Assembly: GCA_018524725.1 (NCBI GenBank)
Contig: JAEUWP010000139.1
Span: forward strand, 372,001-436,000
DNA length: 64,000 nt
From: Podaxis mareebaensis
Taxonomy: Eukaryota; Basidiomycota; Agaricomycetes; Agaricales; Agaricaceae
Reading direction: 5' to 3'
Numbering within the stretch: the first letter of the stretch is position 1; every line of letters starts with the position of its first letter. Shown piece by piece: positions 34,463 through 46,014 of the stretch. The notes below the pieces were generated by a model. It saw only the letters and a list, made by a program, of their open reading frames with translations, was not told where the DNA came from and searched no databases. The position numbers were made by a program, and so were the translations under genes.

Positions 34463-36718
34463 TCAACCCAACTTGACGCTCTTAACAACCTTGGATATGC
34501 CCGACTTCTCGCCTTCGTATCGCCCTCCAGTTTGTAAGAGGCCTCCCTTGTACACAGCCTTTTGAGAAGCGATCTTCTTCTTCGCCTTCTCGTATTTCTG
34601 CCGCTTTTTGACACGGGGATTGCGCACAGCTTTCGGCCGGTGTGGTGTAAGGCCCTTGTTAGTAAGTATAGCGCGCGTGAGTGATCGAGGTCCGTCAACT
34701 GTGTCTTCTTCCACAGCACTATGAGCCATTTGTCAGTTTATGAGCGAACTCAGGCTATACGATGAGCTTACCGTTCGGCAGCTCGGACTGCTTCATATTC
34801 GGCTTTCTTTTGTTGCTTTTTCTCTTTGCTTTTCTTCTTGACAAGCTCATAATATCCATCAGGGCTGTCTGAGTCGCCGTCGTCGTCGCTGTCAGCTCCC
34901 CGTCTCCTCTTCTCTGACGTACGTTCAGGCGGTTCCGAGTCATCAAGGTCCGCTCCACCTTGATTCTGAACTCTGTTTTTCGTTTCTCGCAACAATCTTG
35001 CCTCCTTCTCTTTTTGTCGTTCGCGGTAAGGGATATCGTCATCGCCTCCCATGGCAAGATTCCGTGCACCTTGCCGACGCGCGCTGGTACTTTCAATTTT
35101 GGAAGTATGGAAGCGTAACGACTTCTTGCGAGCGCTCTTGTCAGCAGCATCAACAGCTTGTAAGTGAGTTGCTTCGCCATATGCATCATCCATGTCTGCG
35201 TCGCTCTGCGAACGGGGAATCGTCTTGGCGGATGGGGCGAATTCCGGTTCCTCAAGGTCAAAGATAAATTTAGCAGCGGCCCTCGACGAGTCTGAGGAGA
35301 GTTTGCGTTTCTTCTTGGGTGGTTTGTCTTCCAGGGGTTGCACCGTAATGGGTTTTGATTTTGGTCTTGCAAATGAAACGGATTTTTGTGCATCCTCGAG
35401 GAGATCATCCAACTCTCCCGGTTCCAAACCTTTCCTGCGATCCACCCGCCATAGACCTTCCGTGTTTCCCTCTTCATCAGTTAGGTCGAGACTCTCGTCA
35501 TCATCTTCATCAAATTCTGGTTCTGAGTCGGAGAGCGTGAAGCCGAGGTCTTCGAGGGTGGAGACCGATTGTTTCAAAGTCAAAAGCCGTTGCATGATGG
35601 GGTGGGAGGTCAGAAGTTCGGGGCGTTGTGCATATTTTGGGCTTGCTCGCAAATGGAGGTAGAAGGCCAAGGTAGTTGCATAGGTTAGCAATGCCTCTGA
35701 CGACGTGGTTAGATGATAGGATAGGTCCAGCCTCGGTGCGGACTCACGGTAATGGAGGTGTGCCATTCCTACGCTAAGAACGTCAGGTTCAGTTGCTTGT
35801 AGCCTGTGACACTGTTAGTAGTAGAACTCATGAACTCATGAGAAGAACGACTGACTGTGCGATTCTTTTACGAGTTTTCATCAACGTCCACACAGTATCA
35901 TCCCAGTCGCGAGCCAAAGCGAGCGCCTCGGGATTTGTTTTCTCGAGATGGCGCAGGAGGGATTGCTTATCCTTTGATATTGACGGTAACATACTCGGTG
36001 GTGCTTCAGCGACTTCCCTAGCACTTGTGAGTACAAGGCCTTGGCATTAAGAACGCGTTTACGCACTCTAATGGATCTTCCGTTCGGGAAATTTCGTGCT
36101 TGTCTTTCAGACCGAAGTCATCATCATTCATGCCCTCCAACGCTTTCTTTTGCAGTCGTTTTGCTTCCTGTTCTTCAAGTTCATGTCCTTCTTCGTCGTC
36201 GGACTCTAACTGAGCGGCATTTGACGAGTAATACGCGGCCTTGCCACGCCCCCATGTTTCTTCTTCCTCTTCTTCCTCGTCGTCCGAGTTCTTCCGTTTT
36301 CCCTTTTTCTGTTTCTTAGCCTTCTTTTTGGACTTTGAAGTTGTGCCTGGAGTCAAATCCGTGTCGTTCTCGTCCTCGCCTTTGTATTCCTCCTCTTCAC
36401 TGTCTCCAAAATCTTCCTCTTCCTCGTCGTCTTCGTCCCTTTCCAGCCCTTTCAGCGCAAAAACTTCGTCGTCGTCTCCATCGTCGCCTTCAGGATATCT
36501 ATTGTCATCTAATAATATTTTGTCTCTGGAAGCATGAACTAGACAGAAGCATAAGTTCAACCGCCCGAGGATCTTGAGAAAGGCCGAGCACACTCACAGG
36601 CGTCTTCTTCATCAAGTGGAATGTCGTCAGCAGTCTCCCATCGATTTAGTGTAGCGTCTGACCTCTTGACGGGCCGTGGTTTGCTTCCCTTTGACTTTTT
36701 TGACGGACGTCGAGGCAT
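34463..36718 (-). CDS. SAS10: SAS10/UTP3, small-subunit processome protein
   Basis: Component of the U3 snoRNP/small-subunit processome for 18S rRNA maturation in the nucleolus. The start at 36718 gives [21 protein letters not shown] long acidic and lysine-rich stretch follows ([17 protein letters not shown], then [16 protein letters not shown]). The central Sas10/Utp3/C1D domain has [55 protein letters not shown] and [20 protein letters not shown]. The C-terminal Sas10 domain is unmistakable: [20 protein letters not shown], then [17 protein letters not shown] and [13 protein letters not shown] glycine residues, ending VKSVKLG. Five or six exons. It is the second processome gene in this part of the window, with FCF2. 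Confidence 0.93.
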
Positions 36719-37292
36719 TTTGGGTATAAGTGTGAGATACAGAGAAATCAAGACCTGTAACGAAAATTCAATCGAATCTCAATATTACGTAATCGATCCA
36801 GAATGGCTTCTTGTGATATCCGCGGAAGGCTCATGGCTGCGGCTGGTCTGAAAATACGAAAGGACCAGCAAGACATAGTTTCATATGTGTTTGTTGACCA
36901 CATGGCTATAGGGATCTAGGGTAGTCACACGACATGTAGGGGACCATCCGAACTCCAAGAATGTCATCTTTTCTCAACCATGTTGAGCCGTCCATCAACA
37001 TTCCAATGGATCCGAACACGCCGCGCGGTTCGCGCAGTCGAATGCGGCTGCTGCGGACAAGTGACCTCCAGCTATCAACAATATCCAGGCACAATCTCCG
37101 CAATCTCCTCTGCCAGTCAATTCGCCAACATTAGATGATCATCCCCAGCTCATCAGGCCCCGGCCGACTAAAATACAGAAGTGTTTGTAGGACATAATTC
37201 TGCTAAGAGTTGCGTCAGTTGACGTTGCACCTAACGTCGTGCTCTGGAATACGCACATTCGGCCTTTTGCCAAAGTCAAGGGAGAACAGTGG
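36719..37292. other. Intergenic: SAS10 promoter and DUF2462 gene 3' flank
   Basis: No gene recognised. A short minus-strand frame near 36906-37103 has no family features and was not kept. Confidence 0.5.
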
Positions 37293-37717
37293 TCATTTCG
37301 CAACCTTCTTATCTTTGGACGTCGAGGATGACCTATTCGAGGCGAGAATCAGTCGTTAGAACGCAAGACATGGATAGCGGTACCAAGGCAGATCCGTCCT
37401 AGGATGGCAATACTCACCCGTCTGAGGCAACGTTTTTCATAATCGTAAGCTTTCCGCCCGAAGCCGCGGAAACCATTTGTTGTTCGATAGATTTATTTAT
37501 TTTTGCGCTAAGAGTCTGTACAGTTAATTTAGTTGAATCGGCCAGAGATGCGAGACAGGAGTATATTGCGGACCTTGTGCATCTGGGCTTGCTTGATGAG
37601 GGTGGGCTTCTTAGGGGGAATATACTTTTTGCCCTTCTTCGTGTTTGCTGCAGCTTTTTGCGCTTGCCGTGCAGACGGCGCTTTGGCTTGTAACCCCTTC
37701 GTTTTACCTTGGGCCAT
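37293..37717 (-). CDS. Small basic protein of the DUF2462 (LTV-10 kDa / UPF0390) family
   Basis: Three exons, 37717-37574, 37515-37418 and 37332-37293, join to 93 residues, the normal size of the family. Exon 1 reads MAQGKTKGLQAKAPSARQAQ, then KKGKKYIPPKKPTLIKQAQM, the conserved basic N-terminus. Exon 2 adds TLSAKINKSIEQQMVSAASG and KLTIMKNVA; exon 3 adds the basic tail STSKDKKVAK. Reading through the first intron gives a stop after 62 residues, so an intron-less call would lose the C-terminal third. The human relative is the Leydig cell tumour 10 kDa protein homologue; the molecular role is not established, though the charge suggests RNA or nucleolar binding. It diverges from NDUFA9 across 227 bases. 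Confidence 0.85.
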
Positions 37718-37944
37718 TAGTGTCCGAATACTCTGCCAATGGTAGAGAGGAATGGAGCGGTTACTGGGAGATGAATATCGAAGAGGTTGATCATTTTGGA
37801 AAATCCACGATCTGATTGGATGAAAAGCGTGACGATGATCACGTGGATCCGCACCGTAAACCCTTCCCGCCATTCACCGAAGGGCTCAACATCGTCAACA
37901 ACGCCTGACACTACTTAGTTCTCTTCCTTCGTTGAGGTGCAGGT

Positions 37945-39574
37945 ATGCTGGCATCCACTTCGAAAATACTGCGCATACCGCGCATTTCTGGTGCTGGAAA
38001 GGTGTGCATATATTTGCATGAAATTCAGACCAAAGGCTCACCTTGGTTGACAGCGGGCATACCATGACCTCGTTACACTCCCTACCCAGAAACCAGTCGT
38101 TTCTTATGGTCCTCCTGGATACAGCGCCGTCTCAGGACATACCGTAACTGTGTTCGGTGCTACCGGCTTCCTTGGCAGATATTTGGTCTCGAAGCTCGGT
38201 GCGACCTCATCTATTTCTTTTTTTGAGCTCTGTTTTCTTACACCTATATCTTGAATGTGCAGGCAGGATGGGAACACAAGTAATTATTCCTTACCGTGAC
38301 GAAGACGACGCGCGAGTTTTCAAGCCTATGGGTGACCTGGGTCAGATCGTTCGAATGGTACGCTTCCGTGATCACTCGGTGTCCTACCTGTGACTTATTC
38401 GAGGATTTTGTCGTTCTAATAGGAATGGGACATCCGCGACGAAAAGCAGATTGCAGAGTGTGTCAGGCACTCCGATCTCGTTTTCAACCTCGTCAGCCGG
38501 GATTACGAGACCAAGTGAGTGGTACCATCATTTTCGATCTTCCTCTCTGCATCATTCTCTCATTGGTGCCGGACTTTTGGGATTGTGGCTCAACATGTCA
38601 AAAATCTATACCCACAGGAACTTCAAGTTTAGTGATGTGAACGTCGCAGGTGCTGAACGCATTGCCAAAGTTTGTGCGGAAGAAGGCGTTCCACGTTTCA
38701 TCCAGATCTCTCATCTCAACGCGTCTGCTACATCACCGTCGAGGTTCTACCAGACCAAGGCGGAGGGCGAAGAACGGGTGAAAGCCGTTTTCCCTAACGT
38801 GACTATTATTAGGCCAGGTGCTATGTATGGTTATGAGGACAAGCTATTGAATAATATCGCAAGTGAGTTGTCATTCCATATCCATATACCAATGAGAGTC
38901 GTTGACGTAGGTCCCCAGTCTGGCCTATTTGGTGGAAGCTAAACCAGGCGGACACTAAAATACGCCCTGTTCATGTGAGTATCGACTGCGGCGCAATCTA
39001 TCCATGTTAGCGAATAATTAATGGCCTATTATATTATAGGTCCTTGACGTTGCTCAGGCACTCGCCAACCAGGTCTCCAACACCATCCCTGGGCGCACAC
39101 TGTCGCTCCCAGGACCTTCCACGCTGACATACGAATACCTTCTTGATCTCGTTTCTTCAGTGACCCTTCGTCCCCCGTCCCGAGCTCCCATGCTACCCAA
39201 GTCTCTTGCACTTGCGGCTGCCAAACTAGCCCAGAACGTATGGTGGCCAGCCCTTAGCCCTGATGAGGTCGTTAGGCGCTACATTGATGACGCCAATGTT
39301 CCCGGTGACTGGGAAGCAGTTGGCGTGAACCCTTCCGAAATAGAATCTCATGCGATCACGTATCTGAGGCGCTACCGCTCCGCGTAAGTTCTTGGAAGTT
39401 TGAACCCAAGACTGGATAATGACGCCTGTTTTTCCAGGGAAAACTACGTCCGGCCCACTGTCATCCCTTCAAGACCACCCCCCAAGGCCGTTGTAAGCCC
39501 GAATCCGCCTCTGTGAATCGTATGGTAATTCCTGACACATGGCGATTTTTGGTCTATAGGTAGAGGAATACTAG
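37945..39574 (+). CDS. NDUFA9: Complex I subunit NDUFA9 (39/40 kDa, NADH dehydrogenase)
   Basis: Accessory subunit of mitochondrial complex I, an atypical short-chain dehydrogenase that binds NADPH at the matrix-arm junction. The start at 37945 gives MLASTSKILRIPRISGAGK, a presequence; after an intron comes RAYHDLVTLPTQKPVVSYG. The Rossmann motif is VTVFGATGFLGRYLVSKL. It continues with VIIPYRDEDDARVFKPMGDL, WDIRDEKQIAECVRHSDLV, NLVSRDYETKNFKFSDVN, VPRFIQISHLNASATSPSRF, YQTKAEGEERV and IIRPGAMYGYEDK. The C-terminus has VLDVAQALANQV and ends KAVVEEY after the last small intron. About eight exons. All family blocks are present and no damage is seen. Confidence 0.95.
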
Positions 39575-39917
39575 TCAAATACGGCATCTCTGCGTGTATC
39601 TTTTTTTTTTATTAATAGACAATGGATGCGTGCCCTGAACCATAGTAGTGGGACTAGTGACATCCGCAGTTCATGAGATGTTCAGAAATATTGCGTACAT
39701 AGACAATGCTCGAAAACAAACACAAAGCACACATGCGGTGGAGCGGCCATCGACGTGATGTGAACATGTTAATCCGAACATAGCCTGGCATCTAAGAAGT
39801 GCGATGAAATGCGAGAAGATGAAAGAAGGCCATACGGCAGTGGAAGAGAGGAGTGGGGTGTGTAGTATGCGTGTATTAAGTAAACATAACCCGTCATAAT
39901 TAAAACAAGAGAAAGCC

Positions 39918-40456
39918 CTAAAAGCCAGGCGGCACGAGTGCTTTTGGTTGCTGTTGGTTGGGGTTCGGTGGGTACATAGATGGCGCAAGCATCTACAGGA
40001 GGCAGTCAGTAGGAAGAAAGGGGAGGGAAAGAGCGGCCCAATGCAACACCAGCTAGCATCAGCCAAACGGGACAAACGTACCTGTTGTGCGCCCTGTTGC
40101 TGTTCGAGCATCTCCTTCTCCTGGGCCACAATTTTGGCTTCGTCTTCCAAACTGAGGGCAAGGGGTAATGCCACAAGCAGGGCAGACGTGGTCACAATCC
40201 ACACGATGTTCCCTGCGACTTTGCCGCCCTTCTTGATGAATGAGGTCGTTTTTGAAATTTTGGAGGAGATAGAGTGACGGGTGGCAGGAGGAACGATGTC
40301 GACTAGGGCAGCAACGCGGTCAAAGAAGGACTCTTCGACGGAAACATCGGAAGCGATGGAGGAGAGAGAGTCTGTTGAGTTTGTGCGAGAAGAAGAGGGA
40401 GAGCCGTAGGGGGAGTTAACAACTTCCTTTTCCTCGACAATTTCAACCTTGACCAT
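39918..40456 (-). CDS. TOM22: TOM22, mitochondrial import receptor
   Basis: Central receptor and organiser of the TOM complex in the mitochondrial outer membrane. Two exons, 40456-40082 and 39992-39918, give 149 residues. The N-terminal cytosolic part is acidic and serine-rich (MVKVEIVEEKEVV). The conserved stretch is FFDRVAALVDIVPPATRHSI (about 44-63), followed by a basic KKGGK and one membrane helix at about 80-102 (AGNIVWIVTTSALLVALPLA). LEDEAKIVAQEKEMLEQQQG is the usual segment after the helix; exon 2 gives MLAPSMYPPNPNQQQPKALV and ends PPGF. Tail-anchored orientation with the C-terminus in the intermembrane space is known for the family. It converges with NDUFA9. Confidence 0.95.
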
Positions 40457-40830
40457 GATGTGTTGCTTGTTGCTTGGATTCTCTTTGACGGTGACGCAGA
40501 TGGCGAAAAGTTTGAGAACAAGTGACGTTACGGCGGCGTGACCACAGACGTGATGAATGGTGACGGCTCTGTGACAAAGTCGGGAGTGACTGAAATCCTC
40601 GGCTCCGAAACGGACCCTGCGTGACCTTGTGACACCGTGCGAGGAGCAGCAGTGTGTTCTGGCTTGGCAAACACAGTATAGTCTGGTGAAGACAAACGGT
40701 TCAACGATCCTCACAGCGATCCAATGATAGACGCGAACGGGAACTCGGGCAGGGACGAGCAGTGGAAGTGACATGATGTGCGGACTACGGGATTTGCCAT
40801 CCCAAGTTGGAGGACGGGAGAGGATGCGGA

Positions 40831-40868
40831 TATATAAGTAGCTGCCTGTATTCGTTGTATATATACTT
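40831..40868 (+). promoter_or_regulatory. TATA-like elements upstream of the Zn2Cys6 gene
   Basis: TATATAAG at 40831-40838 and a TATATATAC run near 40858-40866 lie 60-100 bases before the ATG at 40929, followed by a pyrimidine-rich stretch. These are the best core promoter candidates for the regulator gene. Confidence 0.45.
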
Positions 40869-40928
40869 GTCCTTTATCAATTTCATTTCCCCTCTCCTCG
40901 TCCTTCCTTTCCCTAGCGCTCATCCACC

Positions 40929-43900
40929 ATGCAGAGCGATAATCCTCACCGGGATAACCCTTCCGCTCTACCCGTACACCAGCAAAGTATGGACTCCCGG
41001 TGCTCTCGGTTGCCCCCGCTTCTTATCCCATCTCTCCTCTAGACCTCAGCCTGCCGAACCAATCTATGCAGAATCACATCCATGAGCTCGCCAAATCTTT
41101 GCCAGTGCCTCAGCCTGCACCGCGCAAACAGAATACCGCGTGCGATGCTTGCAGGTTTGCCAAACCGTCTCGCCACTACGTTCGACGTCTCAAACTACAA
41201 TAGATCTAGAAAGGTTAAGTGCAACAGGATTCCTGGCCAAGAGAAGGTATTCTATTAACCGCTCATCTCCTCGTAATTTACTCAACCTTTTTTTTGGACA
41301 CATGTAGTGCCAGGTACTTGCTCATACTCGCTCTCGGCATACCCTTATCCTGACTCGTGCGGTAGCATTGCATGTCCAAGAATTACCCTTGCACGTCAGT
41401 GATCATCTTTGGTCCAGGGCCCACTCGTTCCTCACCTCTTGCTATTTTTTTGTAGACATTTTGTGCAGCAAGCTACCAGTGAGAAGAAGCGCATCGCCGT
41501 CAATCGGAGAAGAAACCTCTCCTCCGCCAATGCCAGGTATGCCACTTCTGATCTTACCAGCTTTGCTCGAGCCCCCACTGATACACGAACTCGCAGTGCC
41601 CCATACCCCGGTGCCTTCAAGCAGTAAGTCTTGCCATCAATCCCTGGAGATTGTCGCAACCTATTCTGCAATCCGCTAGATTGTCTCCACCTGCTGAACA
41701 AACCAGTCCAACCTCTTTTCTCGCAAGCGGCTCCCAGCACCAACCTCTTTTTGTGAGATATGGATTACATCCCGGCATCACTCTCAACACTCCGACTCGC
41801 GATGTCCTTAAGTTCGTTTTCGCGCCTCCAGATAATGCCAAGTATGTCACACAGCTGATACGAGGTGTTCCATATCTCAAAGTTGGGTAGTGGGCCAACG
41901 CCGTACACGTCACCTTCTCTGATAAAGTCACCGTACGACTCATGGGGTGAATTAGCCCACAAATTGGATGATGACAAATTCAAAGCCGAGTAAGTCATCG
42001 TACTAATTACTATTATGGGAGTACTTCGCCTCGCCTCTGTTTTAATTCCGAGCTGCTGATTGTGTTCTCCTCCCCTGGCGTTCCTCCTCTCCTCCATGAT
42101 TTCCTGGAAACTGTGATGCTGACTCTTATGGCCTAGATTCGCCCTTGATCTTGTTGAAGTATTTTTTCAAATAGTCCATACTCGGCTCCCCCTGCTTAAT
42201 CCCGCGCAATTCCGAAGTCGTCTTCAATTATACTCTTCGAATCATTCCGGCTCTAACACTGGTGAAAAACCCTTGCATCCCGCCTTGGTTGCCACTGTTT
42301 TAGCATGGGGCACGAAGTTTTCTGAACATCCATTACTTGTAGCGGATCGGAGACGACCTGGTGGCCAGAGCCTTCTCGCGAAGACGCTCATAGATCGTGC
42401 ACGCGATCTCGCTGAAGCTCTGAAGGTACATCGCGTGGCTTCTCCAGAGCATGTGGTCATTGGTCTTCTCATTGAGCCACTCCAAAATCGTTAGTATATT
42501 ATATCCTATCTAGGAACTTCGGACTAATGTTCGCGTATCAGAAAATCCGGACGATCCTACAGGTGTGCTTCTCTTCCGTCTCCAGCTACAACTAATTATC
42601 TCTTAATGGACGTCGTTCTCAGGTTACCATGGATTTTGGCTAACGTGCGCGACCCGGCATTTATTGGAACTGGGTGTAAGTTTGGATCTGGGTTATGGGG
42701 CATTGCATCCTAACTTCTATGAAATAAGATCAATCATAAATCTGTAATGGCAAACATTCAAGACCCAGAAAGCCGAGGGACTATGATTTTTGCCTGGTGG
42801 ATGGCCTGCATCTCTGATGCCTACGCATCTGCATACTACCGTCGAAAACCGGTTCTTGATGACTATGACTACGACATCGATTTCTACACCGTTGACCCAG
42901 TTAACCCTGAACTTGTCGATACCCACACAGCAATGCCTTCACCTCGGGAGCAGTTGGAAGTACGTCCGGTCTTTTGAGACTGTTTATCGCAACTCTTTGG
43001 CTGATGCCTTGATTGCAGTTTCTCGTAAGATCTTGAACAAGCAAACTCAAAAAAACGCTCATCTTCCAATACAGGGATATTATCGGGCAGCACATTCATT
43101 GGCACGCACAGCACGTCATATGTCCAGGCAGCTGTGGCGTCCATCGACAGATGCTGATGGTGTACCATTTGAGAACCTCTGCGGCTTCGTGCAAGAGCTT
43201 GTCTCCTGGAGGGATGACTTTCTCAATCTCGTCGGAGTACCGAGTAACTTCGAAGGGGAATGGGATTTTGTATCAGTCAGTCTAATCTCTGGGCAATTAA
43301 GTAGCCTCCATTGTCCGCGTTCCTAATTTTTTCTCTCAGGCAGTGTCGTCATGCGCGAGCGACGCGACGTACCATGTCATGTGGATTATCCTCTTCAACG
43401 CATTGGATGATTATGGGATCAAAGAGCTTAATGCGACTATGGCTCCGCCCAATCTTGCCGAGATTGAATCGGTTAAGCGAAAAGTTGTAGATGAAGCTCT
43501 TCATGGGGCATTGCGTATTGCCGGCCTCGTAAGTGGTGACCTACTTCAACAGTTTGAAAATGTCACTTAAATGCCAACCACCTTCCTACAGGCTGGTGTC
43601 TTGACATCCAATGGATACTTGGTATGACATCGCTCCGACGTTCTTGAGATATACGCTGACGCTGTCCTTTAGCGACTTGATCCCGCCGTCATGCATGTGA
43701 GCTGTATTCAAGCTGGCACACTGCTGGCACGCCTTGGTCGACCTGAAGTCCAGAACTGCATTGCTGGACTAGAGCAATACAGTTACTCGTACGAAGAGGC
43801 TGGAGATCAGGCCACGGAGATGCGTCGGGTATACAACGCTGCGCGTTCGGGTCACAGCGAGCTCAATCATATGGCGTCGGTCACATTACGCGTTACTCCT

Positions 43901-44038
43901 ACTCCGCCTCCATCTCAGCATGGCAACCACCTCGAAGACCAAGTGATGAGGAATGGCTCACCCCACCAACACCATTCACCCCACCACCAACATCACACCC
44001 ATACCCATCATTCCCCTCATGATGTCAGTACTCCTTGA
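40929..44038 (+). CDS. Zn2Cys6 fungal transcription factor
   Basis: A Gal4-type binuclear zinc cluster regulator with a fungal-specific transcription factor middle region. The N-terminus is MQSDNPHRDNPSALPVHQ. The zinc cluster is assembled from five exons: ACDACR, SRKVKCNRIPGQEK, a 6-base exon giving CQ, HCMSKNYPC, then THFVQQATSEKKR. The spacing is Cys-2-Cys-6-Cys-8-Cys-2-Cys-6-Cys, canonical. Downstream come EVFFQIVHTRLPLLNPAQFR, HPALVATVLAWGTKFSEHPL, YHGFWLTCATRHLLELGI, TMIFAWWMACISDAYASAYY and FLGYYRAAHSLARTARHMSR, all features of the fungal_trans domain. The C-terminus is histidine-rich (HQHHSPHHQHHTHTHHSPH). About 14 exons. Target genes are unknown; no cluster of pathway genes adjoins it. 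Confidence 0.9.
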
Positions 44039-45612
44039 CTTTTCTTGTTTTCTTCCCACCCTCTGTTGAAGTGTAGCTCACTTGGGCGACTGTTTCCTGT
44101 TCGTGGTGTTCTGTCTTCCGCGGACATGATAACCTAATGGCCGATTGCGTCTATCCTCACAAATATGCTTTGGAGATAAGCTGACCCGGAAATGCTTTCC
44201 CCTCTTTCCCATTTTATTAGACCTATCTGCATAACAACCATGCTCATGGAATGTACGGGCGCTGACATCCAATGACTCGCTTCCTGGAACTTGCCTCTTC
44301 TTTGCTCCCATCCCTGCTGTGATGCCATTTCTCTGTAACGAACACTGAATCCTTGTAACAATGGTTTTGAAGAGCTTTTTATTCTACATCCAATGTAGTG
44401 CTACCCGTGCTTTCCAGCTTTCCCCTGTGCTTGTATCCGACCTCCTGCTTGTGTATACTCAGATCTCTCCCAATACCAATTTGGATGGGTTGTGCCCTGT
44501 AATAGTATCGAACTCGGAGAAGGACTATCTTGGCGCAGAACATGCGTGCACACCACCCTCACCTAAAATCCGTTTGGATAACAAGAGCTGTCACGAACTA
44601 ACACTGAATTAGTGCGGGCTTCCTACCGTTGAATCTACCCCTTTATCGACATCTTTTGAGCGGCCTTCGTCTGCTTTCTCGTCTAGATCCCTACTGCGTG
44701 TGGCAGCAAGCTTGTCTGTCAATCAAGCTGTCTTGATATCCACCATCCTGAGCCTGAAGCACTGTATCTTACGACAAATCGGGGACTCCTGGCCGTGAAT
44801 CTGGCCGGAACGTCAACAGCCTGGGATTGCTTCGACATGAGAAATGCATGCGTGACCATGCATATATATTAGACCGGACGTCCTATGAGTTGCAGTAGTT
44901 TGTGGCGAAACAATTGGAGAGCCAGTCGCTTTCGAGAGACATGAGCATAAATCAGTGTAGAGAGTTTACCTTTACCTCACTGCCCACTCAATGGTGAGGG
45001 AGACGGGCAGAATGGAATTGGCATAAGTTCAAGAGAATGCAAATCATGCTGTAAGGGGTTGCCACCCATCTTTAGTGGGCGTCCAGTCTTCTATTTGGAT
45101 GTCAACCCCGATACGCAGTACTAAAACCGCCGAATCGATCACGCACGAGCGTTTCTTGGGACTTGGGAAACTCGGTGGAGTTGGGACAAACTGTTAGGGT
45201 AGTGCTCCATGAGGACCGAACACGTTTCGTTGCAACCGGGAGTTCTTGATTTCATGAAATAATAGCGCTGGCTGGCGCTGATGAATCCTGAATTGTGGCG
45301 CACTGGTGTCCCATACCGGTGTAGTGGCGCTTGGCTTTCTTCCGGGTCTTCGGCAAGCTTTGTTAGGCGTGAGAGGCCGGTTGATCAGAAAAGTCTGTAG
45401 TTCCCTGCCGATTGCAAACGAGTACGATCGCCGATATTGGCTCAACTGGAGCTAAGAATGGTTACCCAACCCCCCACCCATTGCGGGCTGACGCTTAGGT
45501 ACTCCTATTTTTCCTGGAGGAAGTCCCACCCATCTCAAAACAGGCAGATGAAGTAATTCATTTCGTCCTAAGTAACTCGATGACTCTACGCGCCTGCATT
45601 GAGCTTGTGCAG
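44039..45612. other. Intergenic, no gene recognised
   Basis: Follows the Zn2Cys6 gene. It contains its 3' flank and DNA with no supported frame on either strand. Confidence 0.5.
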
Positions 45613-45645
45613 ATGATGGTAGGAGATGGTAGGAGATGGTAGGAA
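45613..45645. repeat. Short tandem repeat, about three copies of an 11-base unit
   Basis: The unit gatggtaggag is repeated in tandem about three times, the last copy running into gaaggcc. No function is proposed. Confidence 0.7.
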
Positions 45646-46014
45646 GGCCTGTGACGAGAATGAAAATAGATCTATATTGAGTTTGGTAACGGTATACGGC
45701 TAAAGTACACGAATCAAGGCAACCAGAGAAAGCAGGTAACGGGTGAGAACCTCATAGTTTCGAGCTCGTAAACAAGAACATAATGCGGACATGTACAATA
45801 TAGTTCAGCGGATACTACAGGGGTGTAAGTGTGATATGCGTGTGTGGGATGTTAGGGAGGACAGGACAGAAAGGCAGTGGTGACACCGGATTCCAGAGAG
45901 AAAGCACATAACATGACAAACATGGAGGACTGGGTGAAGAGTGGATACAGGAACGCGAGTGAGAAGCAAAGAAATATTTTGTGCAAAGCGACGAGGTAAG
46001 GCGGCTTGAGGACG

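Noticed and set aside
36241..36537. Serine-rich plus-strand frame
   Set aside because: It is the reverse of the Glu/Asp-rich part of SAS10, a usual shadow of acidic runs.
39671..40774. Long minus-strand frame overlapping TOM22
   Set aside because: It reads through the TOM22 intron and both flanks; only the TOM22 part has family features.
27512..44038. Secondary-metabolite cluster (ABCC transporter plus Zn2Cys6 regulator plus enzymes)
   Set aside because: The genes between them are housekeeping (SAS10, DUF2462, NDUFA9, TOM22); no synthase, P450 or other tailoring enzyme is present.
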